64,000 nt of DNA from Pseudomonas svalbardensis (GCF_030053115.1 NZ_CP125619.1:5568001-5632000), one strand, 5' to 3'. Positions 1 through 8,880 are shown, numbered from the stretch's first letter. Notes: generated by a model not told the origin, from the sequence alone. Translations and numbers: made by a program.

Positions 1-280
1 GGCGAGTGGTCGGGGTCAGGGCTTTTTCCAGGTTGACCGGGCTGCCGCTTTTCAGATCATTCATGGCGGTGCAGTCGAGGGTTTCGCGACTGACGTCCGC
101 CGCAAAGCCGTTGCCTGGTAACTCAACCGCGGTCAGGCACACGCCGTTGACCGCGATGCTGTCGCCCAGTTTGACGTCGCTCAGATCGAGCTTGCCGGTT
201 TCTACGTGTACCCGCACATCTCCGCCTTTTGGGGTCAATGCACGAATACTGCCGATGGATTCGATGATGCCGGTAAACAT
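1..280 (-). CDS. ribE: Riboflavin synthase alpha subunit, partial (C-terminus outside window)
   Basis: The protein reads MFTGIIESIGSIRAL from an ATG at 278-280 and runs off the left edge, so only about the first 93 residues are present. MFTGII and the later NGVCLTAVEL segment are hallmarks of the lumazine-binding repeat of riboflavin synthase, which dismutates two 6,7-dimethyl-8-ribityllumazine molecules into riboflavin. It lies 46 bp downstream of ribD in the same direction, so both are probably cotranscribed with nrdR. An AGGAGGA-like ribosome binding site sits just before the ATG. The family is certain; the symbol ribE is used in Pseudomonas, ribC in some other schemes. Confidence 0.93.
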   Translation of the reverse strand, partial: MFTGIIESIGSIRALTPKGGDVRVHVETGKLDLSDVKLGDSIAVNGVCLTAVELPGNGFAADVSRETLDCTAMNDLKSGSPVNLEKALTPTTR

Positions 281-326
281 GGAGTCCTCCTCGAGAACAG
301 GGCCGTCGCGTGGCGCAGGCCCGGAA

Positions 327-1460
327 TTATACGCTCGCCGCTGGCGAAGGAATGGCGATGACTCGCCAGTCATCGCCAACCGCGCGAATTTCGGTGATTT
401 TGAGTTCAGGCGCATCCTTCATTTGCGCGAGCGGCCAATCCAGCAACGGGCGCGCAGACGAACCTAAAAACTTGCCAGCGATGAAAATCTGAAACTCGTC
501 CACCAGCCCTTGCTGAGCGAAAGCCCCGGCGAGACGCGGCCCCGCTTCGACCAACACTTCGTTGACCCCACGGGCAGCGAGTTCGACCAGCAGTTTGCGC
601 AGGTCGACCAAGCCTTCCTCGCCCGCCACGATCAGGCATTCCGGACCGTTGGCATATTGCTCCTCGATCGCCATGCACGTGGCGACCAATGCAGGCCCGG
701 CCTTGAAGAACGGCGCATCCAGCGGCACGCGCAGGCGGCCGTCGATCAGCACGCGAAGCGGCGGACGGCTCATGGCCAGGGCCGTTTGCTCAGGATCCAG
801 GCCTAGTTCATCGGCACGCACAGTGAGACGGGCGTTGTCTGCCAGCACCGTGTCGGCGCCGGTCAGCACTACGCTGGCCTGGGCGCGCAGGCGTTGTACC
901 GCAGAACGCGCCGCTGTACCGGTGATCCATTGGCTTTCACCGCTTTCCATCGCTGTCCGACCGTCGAGGCTCATGGCCAACTTGACCCGCACGAACGGTA
1001 AGCCGTGCTCCATGCGCTTGAGGAAACCTTCATTAAGCTTGCGCGCTTCGCCTTCCAGCACGCCGCTTTCGATAGCGATGCCGGCCTGGGCCAGGCGCTG
1101 CATGCCGCGACCGGCAACCGACGGATTCGGGTCTTGCATCGCCGCGACCACCCGAGCCACACCGGCATGTACCAGCGCATCCGCACAAGGCGGCGTACGT
1201 CCGTGGTGGCTGCAAGGTTCGAGGGTCACGTAAGCGGTGGCGCCTCGAGCCTTATCGCCGGCGGCGCGCAGGGCGTGGACTTCGGCGTGGGGTTCGCCGG
1301 TGCGCACGTGCCAGCCTTCGCCGACAATCTGCCCGTCCCGCACGATCACGCAGCCAACCCGCGGGTTGGGATGCGTCGTGTAATGACCTTTGCGCGCCAG
1401 TTCCAGCGCGCGGGCCATGTAATGGGCGTCGAGGATGGCTTGTTCGGAAGAGGTGGTCAT
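327..1460 (-). CDS. ribD: Bifunctional diaminohydroxyphosphoribosylaminopyrimidine deaminase / 5-amino-6-(5-phosphoribosylamino)uracil reductase
   Basis: A 377-residue protein with the two RibD domains. The N-terminal cytidine-deaminase-like domain (about 1-150) shows the zinc site HAEVHAL and the later [11 protein letters not shown] segment. The C-terminal domain (about 155-370) is the NADPH-dependent pyrimidine reductase, with [15 protein letters not shown]. It catalyses the second and third steps of riboflavin synthesis in the cytoplasm. The start codon overlaps the stop of nrdR by the ATGA arrangement (1457-1460), so translation is probably coupled. Length is normal for the family. Confidence 0.97.
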   Translation of the reverse strand: MTTSSEQAILDAHYMARALELARKGHYTTHPNPRVGCVIVRDGQIVGEGWHVRTGEPHAEVHALRAAGDKARGATAYVTLEPCSHHGRTPPCADALVHAGVARVVAAMQDPNPSVAGRGMQRLAQAGIAIESGVLEGEARKLNEGFLKRMEHGLPFVRVKLAMSLDGRTAMESGESQWITGTAARSAVQRLRAQASVVLTGADTVLADNARLTVRADELGLDPEQTALAMSRPPLRVLIDGRLRVPLDAPFFKAGPALVATCMAIEEQYANGPECLIVAGEEGLVDLRKLLVELAARGVNEVLVEAGPRLAGAFAQQGLVDEFQIFIAGKFLGSSARPLLDWPLAQMKDAPELKITEIRAVGDDWRVIAIPSPAASV

Positions 1461-1921
1461 TCTTTCACCGGCTCACGGGCCAGGCGATCGATCTCTTCGC
1501 GGAACTCGTTGAGGTCCTGGAAGCGCCGATACACGGAGGCGAAACGAATGTAGGCGACTTCGTCGAGCTTTTGCAGCTCGGCCATCACCAGTTCACCGAC
1601 GACAAGGGATTTAACCTCTCGCTCACCGGTGGCGCGCAGTTTGTGTTTGATGTGCACCAACGACGATTCCAGGCGCTCGACACTTACCGGGCGCTTCTCC
1701 AGCGCACGCTGCATGCCGGCGCGGAGTTTTTCTTCGTCGAACGGCTGGCGGCTGCCGTCGGTTTTGATCAGGCGCGGCAACACCAGTTCGGCCGTCTCGA
1801 ACGTCGTGAAACGCTCGCCGCAGGCCAGGCATTCGCGCCGGCGGCGCACCTGTTCGCCCTCGGCGACCAGACGCGAGTCGATGACCTTGGTGTCGTTGGC
1901 ACCGCAGAAGGGACAGTGCAT
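1457..1921 (-). CDS. nrdR: Transcriptional repressor NrdR
   Basis: The 154-residue protein starts [10 protein letters not shown] at 1919-1921. An open frame continues upstream to 1978, but the zinc ribbon begins exactly at this Met and the family starts here. The zinc ribbon is formed by CPFC and CLAC pairs in the first 35 residues, followed by an ATP-cone domain (about 49-139; [14 protein letters not shown]). NrdR senses (d)ATP and represses ribonucleotide reductase genes. Placement directly upstream of ribD is a conserved gamma-proteobacterial arrangement. Confidence 0.97.
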   Translation of the reverse strand: MHCPFCGANDTKVIDSRLVAEGEQVRRRRECLACGERFTTFETAELVLPRLIKTDGSRQPFDEEKLRAGMQRALEKRPVSVERLESSLVHIKHKLRATGEREVKSLVVGELVMAELQKLDEVAYIRFASVYRRFQDLNEFREEIDRLAREPVKE

Positions 1922-2049
1922 GGTGGCAGGCAACAAAAAAAGGGAGGGCCATGGTAGCGCATCCCCGTGGCAAGACAAGCCATAGGGTTTGCGGTATACA
2001 GACGGGCTATAGAGCTAGATCCATGGATTTCACCTTGCTGGAGCCGAAA

Positions 2050-2514
2050 ATGTCCCTAAGACCGCTCGTTTTGCTCAGTCTTTTCAGCCTGCTGGTGGCC
2101 TGCAGCAGCGATGCGCCCAAGCCCCAGCCGCCGACGCCAGGCCCCGCGCCACAGCAGGCACAGAAGAAAGCCAGGGAATCGGCCAACCTCGGCCCGCTGC
2201 CCGCATATCAGCGTGAATTGAGTGGCACCTTGCAAGGCGTGCCGGCCGGCGCCGAAGTCGAACTGGCGCTGCTGGTGATCGACGACAAGGACCGTCCGCA
2301 ACAATTGCTGGCCAGTTCCAGCCTGATCGGCACCAATCAGATTCTGCCGTTTCACCTGCGTTTCAACCCGGAATCCTTCCCGGTCGGTGCCCGCGTTGAA
2401 CTGCGTGGCCGCGCCAGCCAGTCCGGCCAGCTGATTTTGCATCTGCCGTCGCAAGTCATCAGCCAGCCAACGACGCAAGTGCTGGGTCAGCTGCAGTTCG
2501 TCAAAGCGCCATGA
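2050..2514 (+). CDS. YbaY-family lipoprotein
   Basis: A 154-residue exported protein starting MSLRPLVLLSLFSLLVACSS: a hydrophobic signal segment ending in the lipobox LVAC, so the mature protein should be lipid-anchored at Cys17. A Pro/Gln-rich linker follows (about 20-45), then a beta-rich domain of about 100 residues (SGTLQGVPAGAEVELALLVID...) of the YbaY/YscW type. The upstream in-frame ATG at 2022 would put ten extra residues before the signal peptide and is less likely. Its stop overlaps the next gene by 4 bp. The role is unknown beyond the family resemblance. Confidence 0.8.
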   Translation: MSLRPLVLLSLFSLLVACSSDAPKPQPPTPGPAPQQAQKKARESANLGPLPAYQRELSGTLQGVPAGAEVELALLVIDDKDRPQQLLASSSLIGTNQILPFHLRFNPESFPVGARVELRGRASQSGQLILHLPSQVISQPTTQVLGQLQFVKAP

Positions 2515-3167
2515 CTGCACCGTTCGACCTGCAACAGGCGTTAGGCGAACTGCTCGGTGACGCACAGCTGGTTGCCTGTGAATTGCCGGACACCGACCTG
2601 AAGCTTTGGCTGATCGACGGCGACAACATGGACCGCGCGTTCAGCCCGGAAGAAACCCGGCGGATTCTGCATGAGCCGCCCTATTGGAGTTTTTGCTGGG
2701 CCAGTGGGCTGGCGGTCGCCCGTTATCTGGCGGCATTTCCTGAGTGGGTCAAAGGCAAACGGGTGCTGGATTTCGGCGCCGGTTCCGGGGTGGCGGGGAT
2801 TGCGGCGGTGAAGGCCGGAGCGCTGGAAGTGGTGGCCTGTGACCTGGACCCGCTGGCGATTGCCGCGTGTCGGGCGAATGCCGAACTCAATGACGTACAC
2901 CTCAACTACTCCACGGACTTTTTCGCCGAGGCGGATCGGTTTGATCTGATTCTGGTGGCCGACGTGCTGTACGACCGGGCGAATCTGCCGTTGCTCGATG
3001 AATTCCTGAGTCGCGGCCAGCAAACCCTGGTGGCCGATTCGCGCGTGAGGGATTTTCGCCACCCGTTGTATCAACGCATCGAGATGCTGGAAGCGATGAC
3101 CTTGCCCGATCTGGCCGAGCCCGAAGAGTTTCGGCATGTGAGCCTCTACCACGCGCGGCGCGGCTAA
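2511..3167 (+). CDS. Class I SAM-dependent methyltransferase (ETFB lysine methyltransferase-like)
   Basis: A 218-residue protein with a Rossmann methyltransferase core. Motif I VLDFGAGSGVAGIAA lies at about residues 84-98, followed by VACDLDPLAIAA (acidic residue contacting the SAM ribose) and DLILVADVLYD (motif IV). This layout resembles the nicotinamide N-methyltransferase-like/ETFB lysine methyltransferase group, suggesting a protein substrate, but that is inference. The ATG overlaps the lipoprotein gene stop (ATGA), indicating an operon. Confidence 0.8.
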   Translation: MTAPFDLQQALGELLGDAQLVACELPDTDLKLWLIDGDNMDRAFSPEETRRILHEPPYWSFCWASGLAVARYLAAFPEWVKGKRVLDFGAGSGVAGIAAVKAGALEVVACDLDPLAIAACRANAELNDVHLNYSTDFFAEADRFDLILVADVLYDRANLPLLDEFLSRGQQTLVADSRVRDFRHPLYQRIEMLEAMTLPDLAEPEEFRHVSLYHARRG

Positions 3168-3261
3168 AAGCTTCGCGGGCAATCTGTCAGACTGACCACA
3201 CTTTCAGCCACACCCCGCCAAGTCGTATAGTTGCCCCATTCACGCTTTTACGAGATCCCCC

Positions 3262-4134
3262 ATGAGTCAGGAAACGCCGTACATCTTCGACGCCACGACT
3301 GCCGATTTCGAGCAGTCGGTGATCGAGAACTCTTTCCACAAACCGGTGCTGGTGGATTTCTGGGCCGAATGGTGTGCGCCGTGCAAGGCCTTGATGCCAA
3401 TGCTGCAAACCATCGCCGAGAGCTATCAGGGCGAGTTGCTGCTGGCCAAGGTCAACTGCGACGTTGAACCGGACATCGTTTCGCGCTTCGGCATTCGCAG
3501 CCTGCCGACGGTGGTGCTGTTCAAGGACGGTCAGCCGGTGGATGGTTTTGCCGGTGCACAGCCGGAATCCGCCGTGCGCGCGATGCTTGAGCCTCACGTG
3601 CAAATGCCTCCACCGGCTGCTGCCGACCCGTTTGAACAGACTCAGGTGCTGTTTGATGACAACCGCTTTGCCGACGCAGAAGCCACCCTCAAAGTGCTGC
3701 TGGGCGAAGACAACACCAATGCCAAGGCACTGATTCTCTACGCCCGCTGCCTCACCGAACGTGGCGAGCTGGGTGAAGCGCAAACCGTGCTCGACGCGGT
3801 CAAGAGCGACGAGCACAAGGCCACCCTCGCCGGCGCCAAGGCGCAGATCCAGTTCCTCGGCCAGGCCAAGGATTTGCCGGATGCGGCAGACCTGAAAGCG
3901 CGCCTGGCAAAAAATCCGCAGGACGATGAAGCGGTTTATCAGCTGGCGATCCAGCAACTGGCCCGTCAGCAGTACGACGCGGCGCTGGATGCATTGCTCA
4001 AGCTGTTCGTGCGCAATCGCAGCTACAGCGAAGGCTTGCCGCACAAGACCTTGCTGCAGGTGTTCGAACTGCTGGGCAACGATCACCCGCTGGTGACCAC
4101 GTACCGCCGCAAGTTGTTTGCTGCGCTTTACTAA
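3262..4134 (+). CDS. cnoX: Thioredoxin-fold co-chaperone of the CnoX/YbbN type
   Basis: A 290-residue two-domain protein. The N-terminal thioredoxin domain (about 1-110) carries an intact WCAPCK redox motif; the E. coli homologue lacks the resolving arrangement, so this one may be an active oxidoreductase. The remaining about 175 residues form helical TPR-like repeats (EATLKVLLGEDNTNAKALILYARC...). Known CnoX proteins protect clients from over-oxidation and hand them to GroEL or DnaK. The 3' end overlaps the convergent small gene by 4 bp. Confidence 0.88.
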   Translation: MSQETPYIFDATTADFEQSVIENSFHKPVLVDFWAEWCAPCKALMPMLQTIAESYQGELLLAKVNCDVEPDIVSRFGIRSLPTVVLFKDGQPVDGFAGAQPESAVRAMLEPHVQMPPPAAADPFEQTQVLFDDNRFADAEATLKVLLGEDNTNAKALILYARCLTERGELGEAQTVLDAVKSDEHKATLAGAKAQIQFLGQAKDLPDAADLKARLAKNPQDDEAVYQLAIQQLARQQYDAALDALLKLFVRNRSYSEGLPHKTLLQVFELLGNDHPLVTTYRRKLFAALY

Positions 4135-4478
4135 CCTGCGTTGATCCAGCTGTAGAGCGGCGTATCCCCGCCGCTCGTCACTTTCACATCTGAGCAGTGG
4201 CGCAAACGCACCAGCAACCGCTTGCCCGACGCCGCGCTGCCGGTCAAACCTTCCAACTGATCGAGCAAATCCGGCCCGCTCAATTGCCCGGCCTTGCGCA
4301 GCAAATCCTTGGCGATCTGCCACAGCGCATCATCCTGATTGATCGGTTTTGCCGGTGCAGCACTGGCCTCCGGTTTCACCACCTGCAACTGCGCACCAAG
4401 CCGTGCCCAGTCGCCGTCATCCATCTCCAGCGTCAAATCCACCGGCCAGTCGCCGATGCTTCCGCGTATACGCAACAT
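4131..4478 (-). CDS. Conserved hypothetical protein, 115 residues
   Basis: I chose the start MLRIRGSIGDWPVDL (ATG at 4476-4478) because an AGGAG sits nine bases upstream. The protein begins with a short beta-like segment (WPVDLTLEMDDGDWARLG), has an Ala/Pro linker, and ends with a helical domain containing a second GDTPLYSW segment. No catalytic motif is visible and I do not recognise a function. It converges on and overlaps the thioredoxin gene by 4 bp. Confidence 0.65.
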   Translation of the reverse strand: MLRIRGSIGDWPVDLTLEMDDGDWARLGAQLQVVKPEASAAPAKPINQDDALWQIAKDLLRKAGQLSGPDLLDQLEGLTGSAASGKRLLVRLRHCSDVKVTSGGDTPLYSWINAG

Positions 4479-4563
4479 AAGACTGCTCCTGCACATTTCT
4501 GACTTGCATGCTCCCATGGGACTTGTGCAACGCCAAGCAGGCGGTCAAACTCTCGCCACCTAC

Positions 4564-4581
4564 GTTATAAGATTACATAAC
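4564..4581 (+). promoter_or_regulatory. Possible Zur-type operator upstream of the zinc operon
   Basis: GTTAT (4564-4568) and ATAAC (4577-4581) form an inverted repeat in an AT-rich stretch 33 bp before the His-rich protein gene. Zur boxes contain GTTATA/TATAAC half-sites, and the homologous P. aeruginosa operon (PA4063-PA4066) is zinc-responsive. The 8-bp spacing is longer than the canonical 3 bp, so this may be a degenerate or displaced site. Confidence 0.35.
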
Positions 4582-4613
4582 AAACTCTTCATTTTACTTT
4601 TCGGAGACCCGCC

Positions 4614-5192
4614 ATGCGCCGTCTGCTTCTCGCTCTGCCGTTTGCCCTGTTGCCGCTGGCCGTCGCCCACGCTGCCGATGAACATGATCATGAGCACGGC
4701 AGCCTCGACGCTCACGAACATGGTGTCGGTCGCCTGAACGCAGCGCTGGATGGTCAGACCCTGGAGCTGGAGCTGGAAAGCCCGGCGATGAACCTGGTGG
4801 GTTTCGAACACGCCGCCACCACCGACGCCGACAAAGCCAAAGTCGCCGCGGTTCGTGCGCAGCTAGAGAAACCGCTGGTGCTGTTCAACCTGCCGAAAGC
4901 CGCTGGTTGCGTGGTCGCGACTCAGGAACTGGAAAGCCCGTTGTTCGGCGACAAGCCGGATGCCGATGATGATCACGACGAAGCGGGCAAGGAGGAGCAC
5001 CACCACGACCACAGCGAAATCCACGCTCACTACCAATTTAGTTGCTCGGCACCGGGCGCGCTGAAAAACCTGGATCTGGCGAACATCTTCAACACCTTCC
5101 CGGCGACCCAGAAGATTCAGGTACAACTGATCAGCCCGAGCGGGCAGCAAGGGGTTGAAGTGACGGCCAAGGCTGCCGCCCTCAAGTTCTAA
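4614..5192 (+). CDS. zrgA: His-rich periplasmic zinc-binding protein, DUF2796/ZrgA-like
   Basis: A 192-residue protein with a cleavable signal peptide (MRRLLLALPFALLPLAVAHA) followed by His/Asp-rich stretches: DEHDHEHGSLDAHEHG near the mature N-terminus and DDDHDEAGKEEHHHDHSEIHAH at about 125-145. The pattern matches DUF2796 zinc-responsive proteins (ZrgA in Vibrio, PA4063 in P. aeruginosa). It probably captures Zn(II) in the periplasm for the downstream ABC system. A REP pair separates it from the ATPase gene but orientation and synteny support one operon. Confidence 0.87.
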   Translation: MRRLLLALPFALLPLAVAHAADEHDHEHGSLDAHEHGVGRLNAALDGQTLELELESPAMNLVGFEHAATTDADKAKVAAVRAQLEKPLVLFNLPKAAGCVVATQELESPLFGDKPDADDDHDEAGKEEHHHDHSEIHAHYQFSCSAPGALKNLDLANIFNTFPATQKIQVQLISPSGQQGVEVTAKAAALKF

Positions 5193-5210
5193 ATTCACCG
5201 CGGTACCAAT

Positions 5211-5313
5211 GTGGGAGCGGCGGTGCGACGATTCGACTTGCTCGCGAAGGGGCCGTCAAATTCAACACAATTGTTGACCGTTAGACCGCTTTCGCGAGCA
5301 AGCCCGCTCCCAC
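5211..5313. repeat. REPIN: inverted pair of Pseudomonas REP sequences
   Basis: Two REP sequences in opposite orientation: GTGGGAGCGG...CTTGCTCGCGAAGGGG (5211-5252) and CTTTCGCGAGCAAGCCCGCTCCCAC (about 5289-5313). The left arm carries the extended variant with a GGTGCGACGATTCGAC insertion, also seen in the repeat at 15363-15453. It lies inside the zinc operon between the first and second genes and could form a hairpin affecting mRNA stability. Confidence 0.85.
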
Positions 5314-5343
5314 AGGGCTCACCTATTACCTGACCGGTTTCAC

Positions 5344-6054
5344 ATGACCCAAGCACTCATCGAACTGTCCGACCTGGGCTTCAGCTGGCCCGGTCATCCG
5401 CCGCTGCTGGATATCCCGGCGTTTCGCCTGGAGCCTGGGGAAACCCTGTTCCTCAAAGGTCCCAGCGGCAGCGGCAAGACCACCCTGCTCGGCCTGCTCG
5501 GCGGTGTGCAGAAGCCTGATCGCGGCAGCATCCGATTGCTGGGCCAGGAGCTGACCGAACTCTCGGCCGGCGCTCGCGACCGCTTTCGGGTCGATCACAC
5601 CGGCTACATCTTCCAGCAGTTCAACTTGCTGCCGTTTCTCTCGGTGCGCGAGAACGTTGAGCTGCCCTGCCACTTTTCCAAACTGCGCGCGGAACGGGCG
5701 ATCCAGCGCCACGGCAGCGTCGATCAGGCGGCGGCCACCCTCCTCGCCCACTTGGGTCTGAAGGATGAAAGCATCCTCAGTCGTCGCGCCGATTCGCTGT
5801 CCATCGGCCAGCAGCAACGGGTTGCCGCTGCGCGCGCGTTGATCGGTCAGCCTGAATTGGTGATTGCCGACGAACCGACTTCGGCCCTGGATTACGACGC
5901 TCGCGAGAATTTCATTCGCTTGCTGTTCGCCGAATGCCGCGAAGCCGGATCGAGCCTGCTGTTCGTCAGCCATGACCAGAGCCTGGCACCGCTGTTCGAT
6001 CGCCACCTGTCGCTGGCCGATCTCAATCGCGCCGCCAACCCGTCCGAGGTCTGA
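5344..6054 (+). CDS. ABC transporter ATP-binding protein of the zinc-type operon (MacB/LolD-like)
   Basis: A 236-residue ABC ATPase: Walker A GPSGSGKTT (about 39-47), Q-loop FQQFNLLPFLSV, signature SLSIGQQQR, Walker B LVIADEPT and the H-loop VSHDQSL. Sequence and size resemble the LolD/MacB subfamily, which works with FtsX-type permeases rather than canonical importers. The gene immediately precedes the permease (1 bp gap) and follows the His-rich protein. It is the counterpart of PA4064 by gene order. Confidence 0.9.
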   Translation: MTQALIELSDLGFSWPGHPPLLDIPAFRLEPGETLFLKGPSGSGKTTLLGLLGGVQKPDRGSIRLLGQELTELSAGARDRFRVDHTGYIFQQFNLLPFLSVRENVELPCHFSKLRAERAIQRHGSVDQAAATLLAHLGLKDESILSRRADSLSIGQQQRVAAARALIGQPELVIADEPTSALDYDARENFIRLLFAECREAGSSLLFVSHDQSLAPLFDRHLSLADLNRAANPSEV

Positions 6055-6055
6055 G

Positions 6056-7321
6056 ATGTATTTGTTTCGTCTAGCCATGGCCAGCCTGGCTAACCGCCGC
6101 TTCACCGCGATCCTCACCGCGTTCGCCATTGCCCTATCGGTCTGCCTGCTGTTGGCCGTGGAACGGGTGCGCACCGAAGCCAAGGCCAGTTTCGCCAGCA
6201 CCATCAGCGGCACCGACCTGATCGTCGGCGCACGTTCCGGCTCGGTAAACCTGTTGCTGTACTCGGTGTTCCGCATTGGCAACGCCACCAACAACATCCG
6301 TTGGGACAGCTTCGAACACTTCGCCAACAACCCGAAAGTGAAGTGGGCGATCCCGATGTCCCTCGGCGACTCCCATCGCGGTTACCGCGTGATGGGCACC
6401 ACCGAGGCGTACTTCGAGCACTATCAATACGGTCATCAGCAACACCTGGAACTGGCCGACGGCCGCGCCTTCGCCACCGACCCGTTCGAAGTGGTACTCG
6501 GCGCCGAAGTGGCCGATGCGCTGCACTACAAACTCGGTGAGAAACTGGTGCTGGCCCACGGCGTGGCGGTGATCAGTCTGGTCAAGCACGACGACAAGCC
6601 GTTCACCGTGGTCGGCATTCTCAAACGCACCGGCACCCCGGTGGACCGCACGTTGCATATCAGCCTCGGCGGTATGGAAGCCATCCACATCGACTGGCAC
6701 AACGGCGTGCCAGCGCGCGGCAACGGCCGGATCAGTGCCGACCAGGCACGCAACATGGACCTGACGCCGCAAGCGATCACCGCGTTCATGCTCGGCCTCA
6801 ACAGCAAGATTTCGACCTTCGCGCTGCAGCGTGAGATCAATGAGTTTCGGGGGGAGCCGATGCTGGCGATCCTGCCGGGCGTGGCGCTGCAAGAGCTGTG
6901 GAGTTTGATGAGCACGGCGGAAAAAGCCTTGTTCGTGGTCTCGCTGTTCGTGGTGCTGACCGGGTTGATCGGCATGCTCACGGCGATCCTCACCAGTCTC
7001 AACGAACGCCGTCGGGAGATGGCGATTCTGCGTTCGGTGGGTGCCCGCCCGTGGCACATCGCAACCTTGCTGGTGCTGGAGGCGTTTGCCTTGGCGCTGT
7101 CGGGCGTGATTGCCGGGGTGGGTCTTTTGTATGTGGGCATCGCCTTGGCCCAAGGTTATGTGCAAGCGAATTACGGCTTGTATCTGCCGCTGGCCTGGCC
7201 GAGCGAATATGAATGGACGCTGCTCGGTGGCATCCTGATCGCCGCACTGCTGATGGGCAGCGTGCCGGCCTGGCGCGCGTATCGCCAATCTTTGGCCGAT
7301 GGCCTGTCGATCCGTTTATGA
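6056..7321 (+). CDS. ABC transporter permease, FtsX/MacB-like
   Basis: A 421-residue membrane protein starting MYLFRLAMASLANRRF at 6056, one base after the ATPase stop. One N-terminal membrane segment (about 15-38), a large periplasmic MacB-like domain (about 40-290) and three C-terminal membrane helices (about 300-410) give the FtsX layout. Such permeases power lipoprotein release or substrate expulsion without classical import, so whether this system imports zinc directly is open. The stop overlaps an alternative start of the next gene. Confidence 0.88.
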   Translation: MYLFRLAMASLANRRFTAILTAFAIALSVCLLLAVERVRTEAKASFASTISGTDLIVGARSGSVNLLLYSVFRIGNATNNIRWDSFEHFANNPKVKWAIPMSLGDSHRGYRVMGTTEAYFEHYQYGHQQHLELADGRAFATDPFEVVLGAEVADALHYKLGEKLVLAHGVAVISLVKHDDKPFTVVGILKRTGTPVDRTLHISLGGMEAIHIDWHNGVPARGNGRISADQARNMDLTPQAITAFMLGLNSKISTFALQREINEFRGEPMLAILPGVALQELWSLMSTAEKALFVVSLFVVLTGLIGMLTAILTSLNERRREMAILRSVGARPWHIATLLVLEAFALALSGVIAGVGLLYVGIALAQGYVQANYGLYLPLAWPSEYEWTLLGGILIAALLMGSVPAWRAYRQSLADGLSIRL

Positions 7322-7332
7322 GGACGTTGAAC

Positions 7333-7851
7333 ATGCCCCGCGCTGTGCTTGCGCTGTTGATGCTGGTCGCCTTGCCCCTGTGGGCGACCGAGCCGAAAGA
7401 CCTGACCTGGTCGGAAATGATCCCGCCGGACGCCGCGCCGGAAGTGCCGAACATGACGCCGCTGCACAACCTGTCGCAGATGGGCAACGCGTTGGCCGCC
7501 GAATCGGCACCCGCGGCCAAGCAAGACATGCCCAATGCACCGGTGGTGAAAAGCCTCGACGGTCAGAACATTCGGCTGCCGGGCTACATCGTGCCGCTGG
7601 AAGTGAGTGAAGAAGGTCGCACCACGGAGTTTCTGTTGGTGCCTTATTTCGGCGCCTGCATCCATGTGCCGCCACCGCCGTCGAACCAGATCGTGCACGT
7701 CAAAAGCGAGGTGGGTGTGAAGCTTGATGAGTTGTATCAGCCGTACTGGATCGAAGGGGCATTGCAGGTCAAGGCATCCAGCAGCGAATTGGCGGATGCC
7801 GGGTATCAGATGCAGGCTGGCAAGATTTATGTGTATGAGCTGCCGGAGTGA
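7333..7851 (+). CDS. DUF3299 exported protein of the zinc-type operon
   Basis: A 172-residue protein with signal peptide MPRAVLALLMLVALPLWATEP. I chose ATG 7333 because a GAGGA lies eight bases upstream; an in-frame ATG at 7318 overlapping the permease stop would add MRTLN. The mature protein contains GYIVPLE and FLLVPYFGACIHVPPPPSNQ, a conserved Cys/His-bearing segment typical of DUF3299 and suggestive of metal binding (inference). It matches PA4066 by order and size. Confidence 0.83.
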   Translation: MPRAVLALLMLVALPLWATEPKDLTWSEMIPPDAAPEVPNMTPLHNLSQMGNALAAESAPAAKQDMPNAPVVKSLDGQNIRLPGYIVPLEVSEEGRTTEFLLVPYFGACIHVPPPPSNQIVHVKSEVGVKLDELYQPYWIEGALQVKASSSELADAGYQMQAGKIYVYELPE

Positions 7852-7954
7852 ATGACGTCCCCATCACTGTTTCATTGAGCTGAGTCAAAAGACCGTATCA
7901 GAGGGCTCCGTACCATTGGACATCAAAAATTTTTAACGTCCTTTGGAGCCCTCC

Positions 7955-8653
7955 ATGCACAAGTCCTTGCTCAGCGCTTCGCTGTTTGCCCTCGCGCTCG
8001 CAGCACCGTTAGCCTACGCCCACGAAGCCGGCGATATCATCGTTCGCGCCGGTGCAATCACCGTCAACCCGAAAGCCGACAGCTCCAGCGTCAAGGTTGA
8101 TCAAGGCCCGCTGAAAGGTGCCGATCTGGGTGGCAAGGCCACCATGAGCAGCGACACGCAATTGGGTCTGAACTTCGCTTACATGCTCAACAGCCACTGG
8201 GGGATCGAGCTGCTGGCGGCCTCGCCGTTCGAGCATGACGTGAAGCTCAAAGGCACCGCCCTGGGCGCGGCCAACGGCAAACTCGGTACGCTGAAACACC
8301 TGCCACCGACGTTGAGCATTGTGTATTACCCACTGGACGGGAAGTCCGCATTTCAGCCGTATGTCGGCGCCGGTATCAACTACACCTGGATCTACGACGA
8401 GCACGTCGGCAGCGAAGCCAGCGCCAACGGCTTCAGCAACTTCAAGGCGGATAACTCCTGGGGCATGGCGTTCCAAGTCGGCGCCGACTACATGATTACC
8501 GACAACATCATGATCAACGCCCAGGTACGCTACATCGACATCGACACCACCGCGACAGTACAAAATAACGCAGTGGCGCAGGGCACTCGCGCCAAGGTCG
8601 ATGTGGACGTAGACCCGTTCATCTACATGGTTGGCCTGGGTTACAAGTTCTAA
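7955..8653 (+). CDS. oprG: Outer membrane protein OprG (OmpW family)
   Basis: A 232-residue outer membrane barrel with signal peptide MHKSLLSASLFALALAAPLAYA. The mature part has the OmpW start GDIIVRAGAITVNPKADSS, alternating amphipathic strands, and ends with a C-terminal aromatic (VGLGYKF), the usual BAM signal. OmpW/OprG forms an eight-stranded barrel moving small hydrophobic or amino-acid-like solutes. A GGAG lies six bases before the ATG. P. aeruginosa has oprG at the same place after the PA4063-4066 operon. Confidence 0.92.
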   Translation: MHKSLLSASLFALALAAPLAYAHEAGDIIVRAGAITVNPKADSSSVKVDQGPLKGADLGGKATMSSDTQLGLNFAYMLNSHWGIELLAASPFEHDVKLKGTALGAANGKLGTLKHLPPTLSIVYYPLDGKSAFQPYVGAGINYTWIYDEHVGSEASANGFSNFKADNSWGMAFQVGADYMITDNIMINAQVRYIDIDTTATVQNNAVAQGTRAKVDVDVDPFIYMVGLGYKF

Positions 8654-8686
8654 ACCCGCCACACAAAAAAAGGCGCCTCGAAAGGC

Positions 8687-8880
8687 TAATGCCAGTCAGT
8701 TAAGCCAAAACGCGATCCGTAGCAGCTGGCGAAGCCTGCGTTCGGCTGCGCAGCAGTCGTGAAATCAGACGATGCGGTGTTTCAGGAAGACCGCAAACTC
8801 AGGTTTACGACTGCTGCGCAGCCGAACGCAGGCTTCGCCAGCTGCTACGGATTGTGTCGTTCCTTAACTGACTGGCATTA
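8687..8880. mobile_element. 194-bp IS4-family-like MITE
   Basis: Perfect 18-bp terminal inverted repeats (TAATGCCAGTCAGTTAAG at 8687-8704 with its complement at 8863-8880) are flanked by a perfect 12-bp direct duplication. The ends closely resemble those of IS4 as I recall them (TAATGCC..TCAGTTAAG), and 11-13 bp duplications are typical of IS4. No transposase is encoded, so it would need a transposase in trans. The body is almost wholly an internal inverted repeat. Confidence 0.8.
8715..8852. repeat. Internal inverted REP-like pair inside the MITE
   Basis: 46-bp perfect arms (8715-8760 and 8807-8852) with a 46-bp spacer. The core GCAGCTGGCGAAGCCTGCG is shared with the element at 17704-17828, which differs at a single base within the common arm (TTCGGC versus TCCGGC). 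This is a different repeat family from the GGGAGCGAGCC REP found at three other places in the window. Confidence 0.85.

Noticed and set aside
281..326. FMN riboswitch in the ribE-ribD gap
   Set aside because: The 46-bp gap is much too small for the RFN element.
7860..7954. Anr/Fnr box before oprG
   Set aside because: I looked because P. aeruginosa oprG responds to oxygen, but no TTGAT-N4-ATCAA sequence with correct spacing is present.
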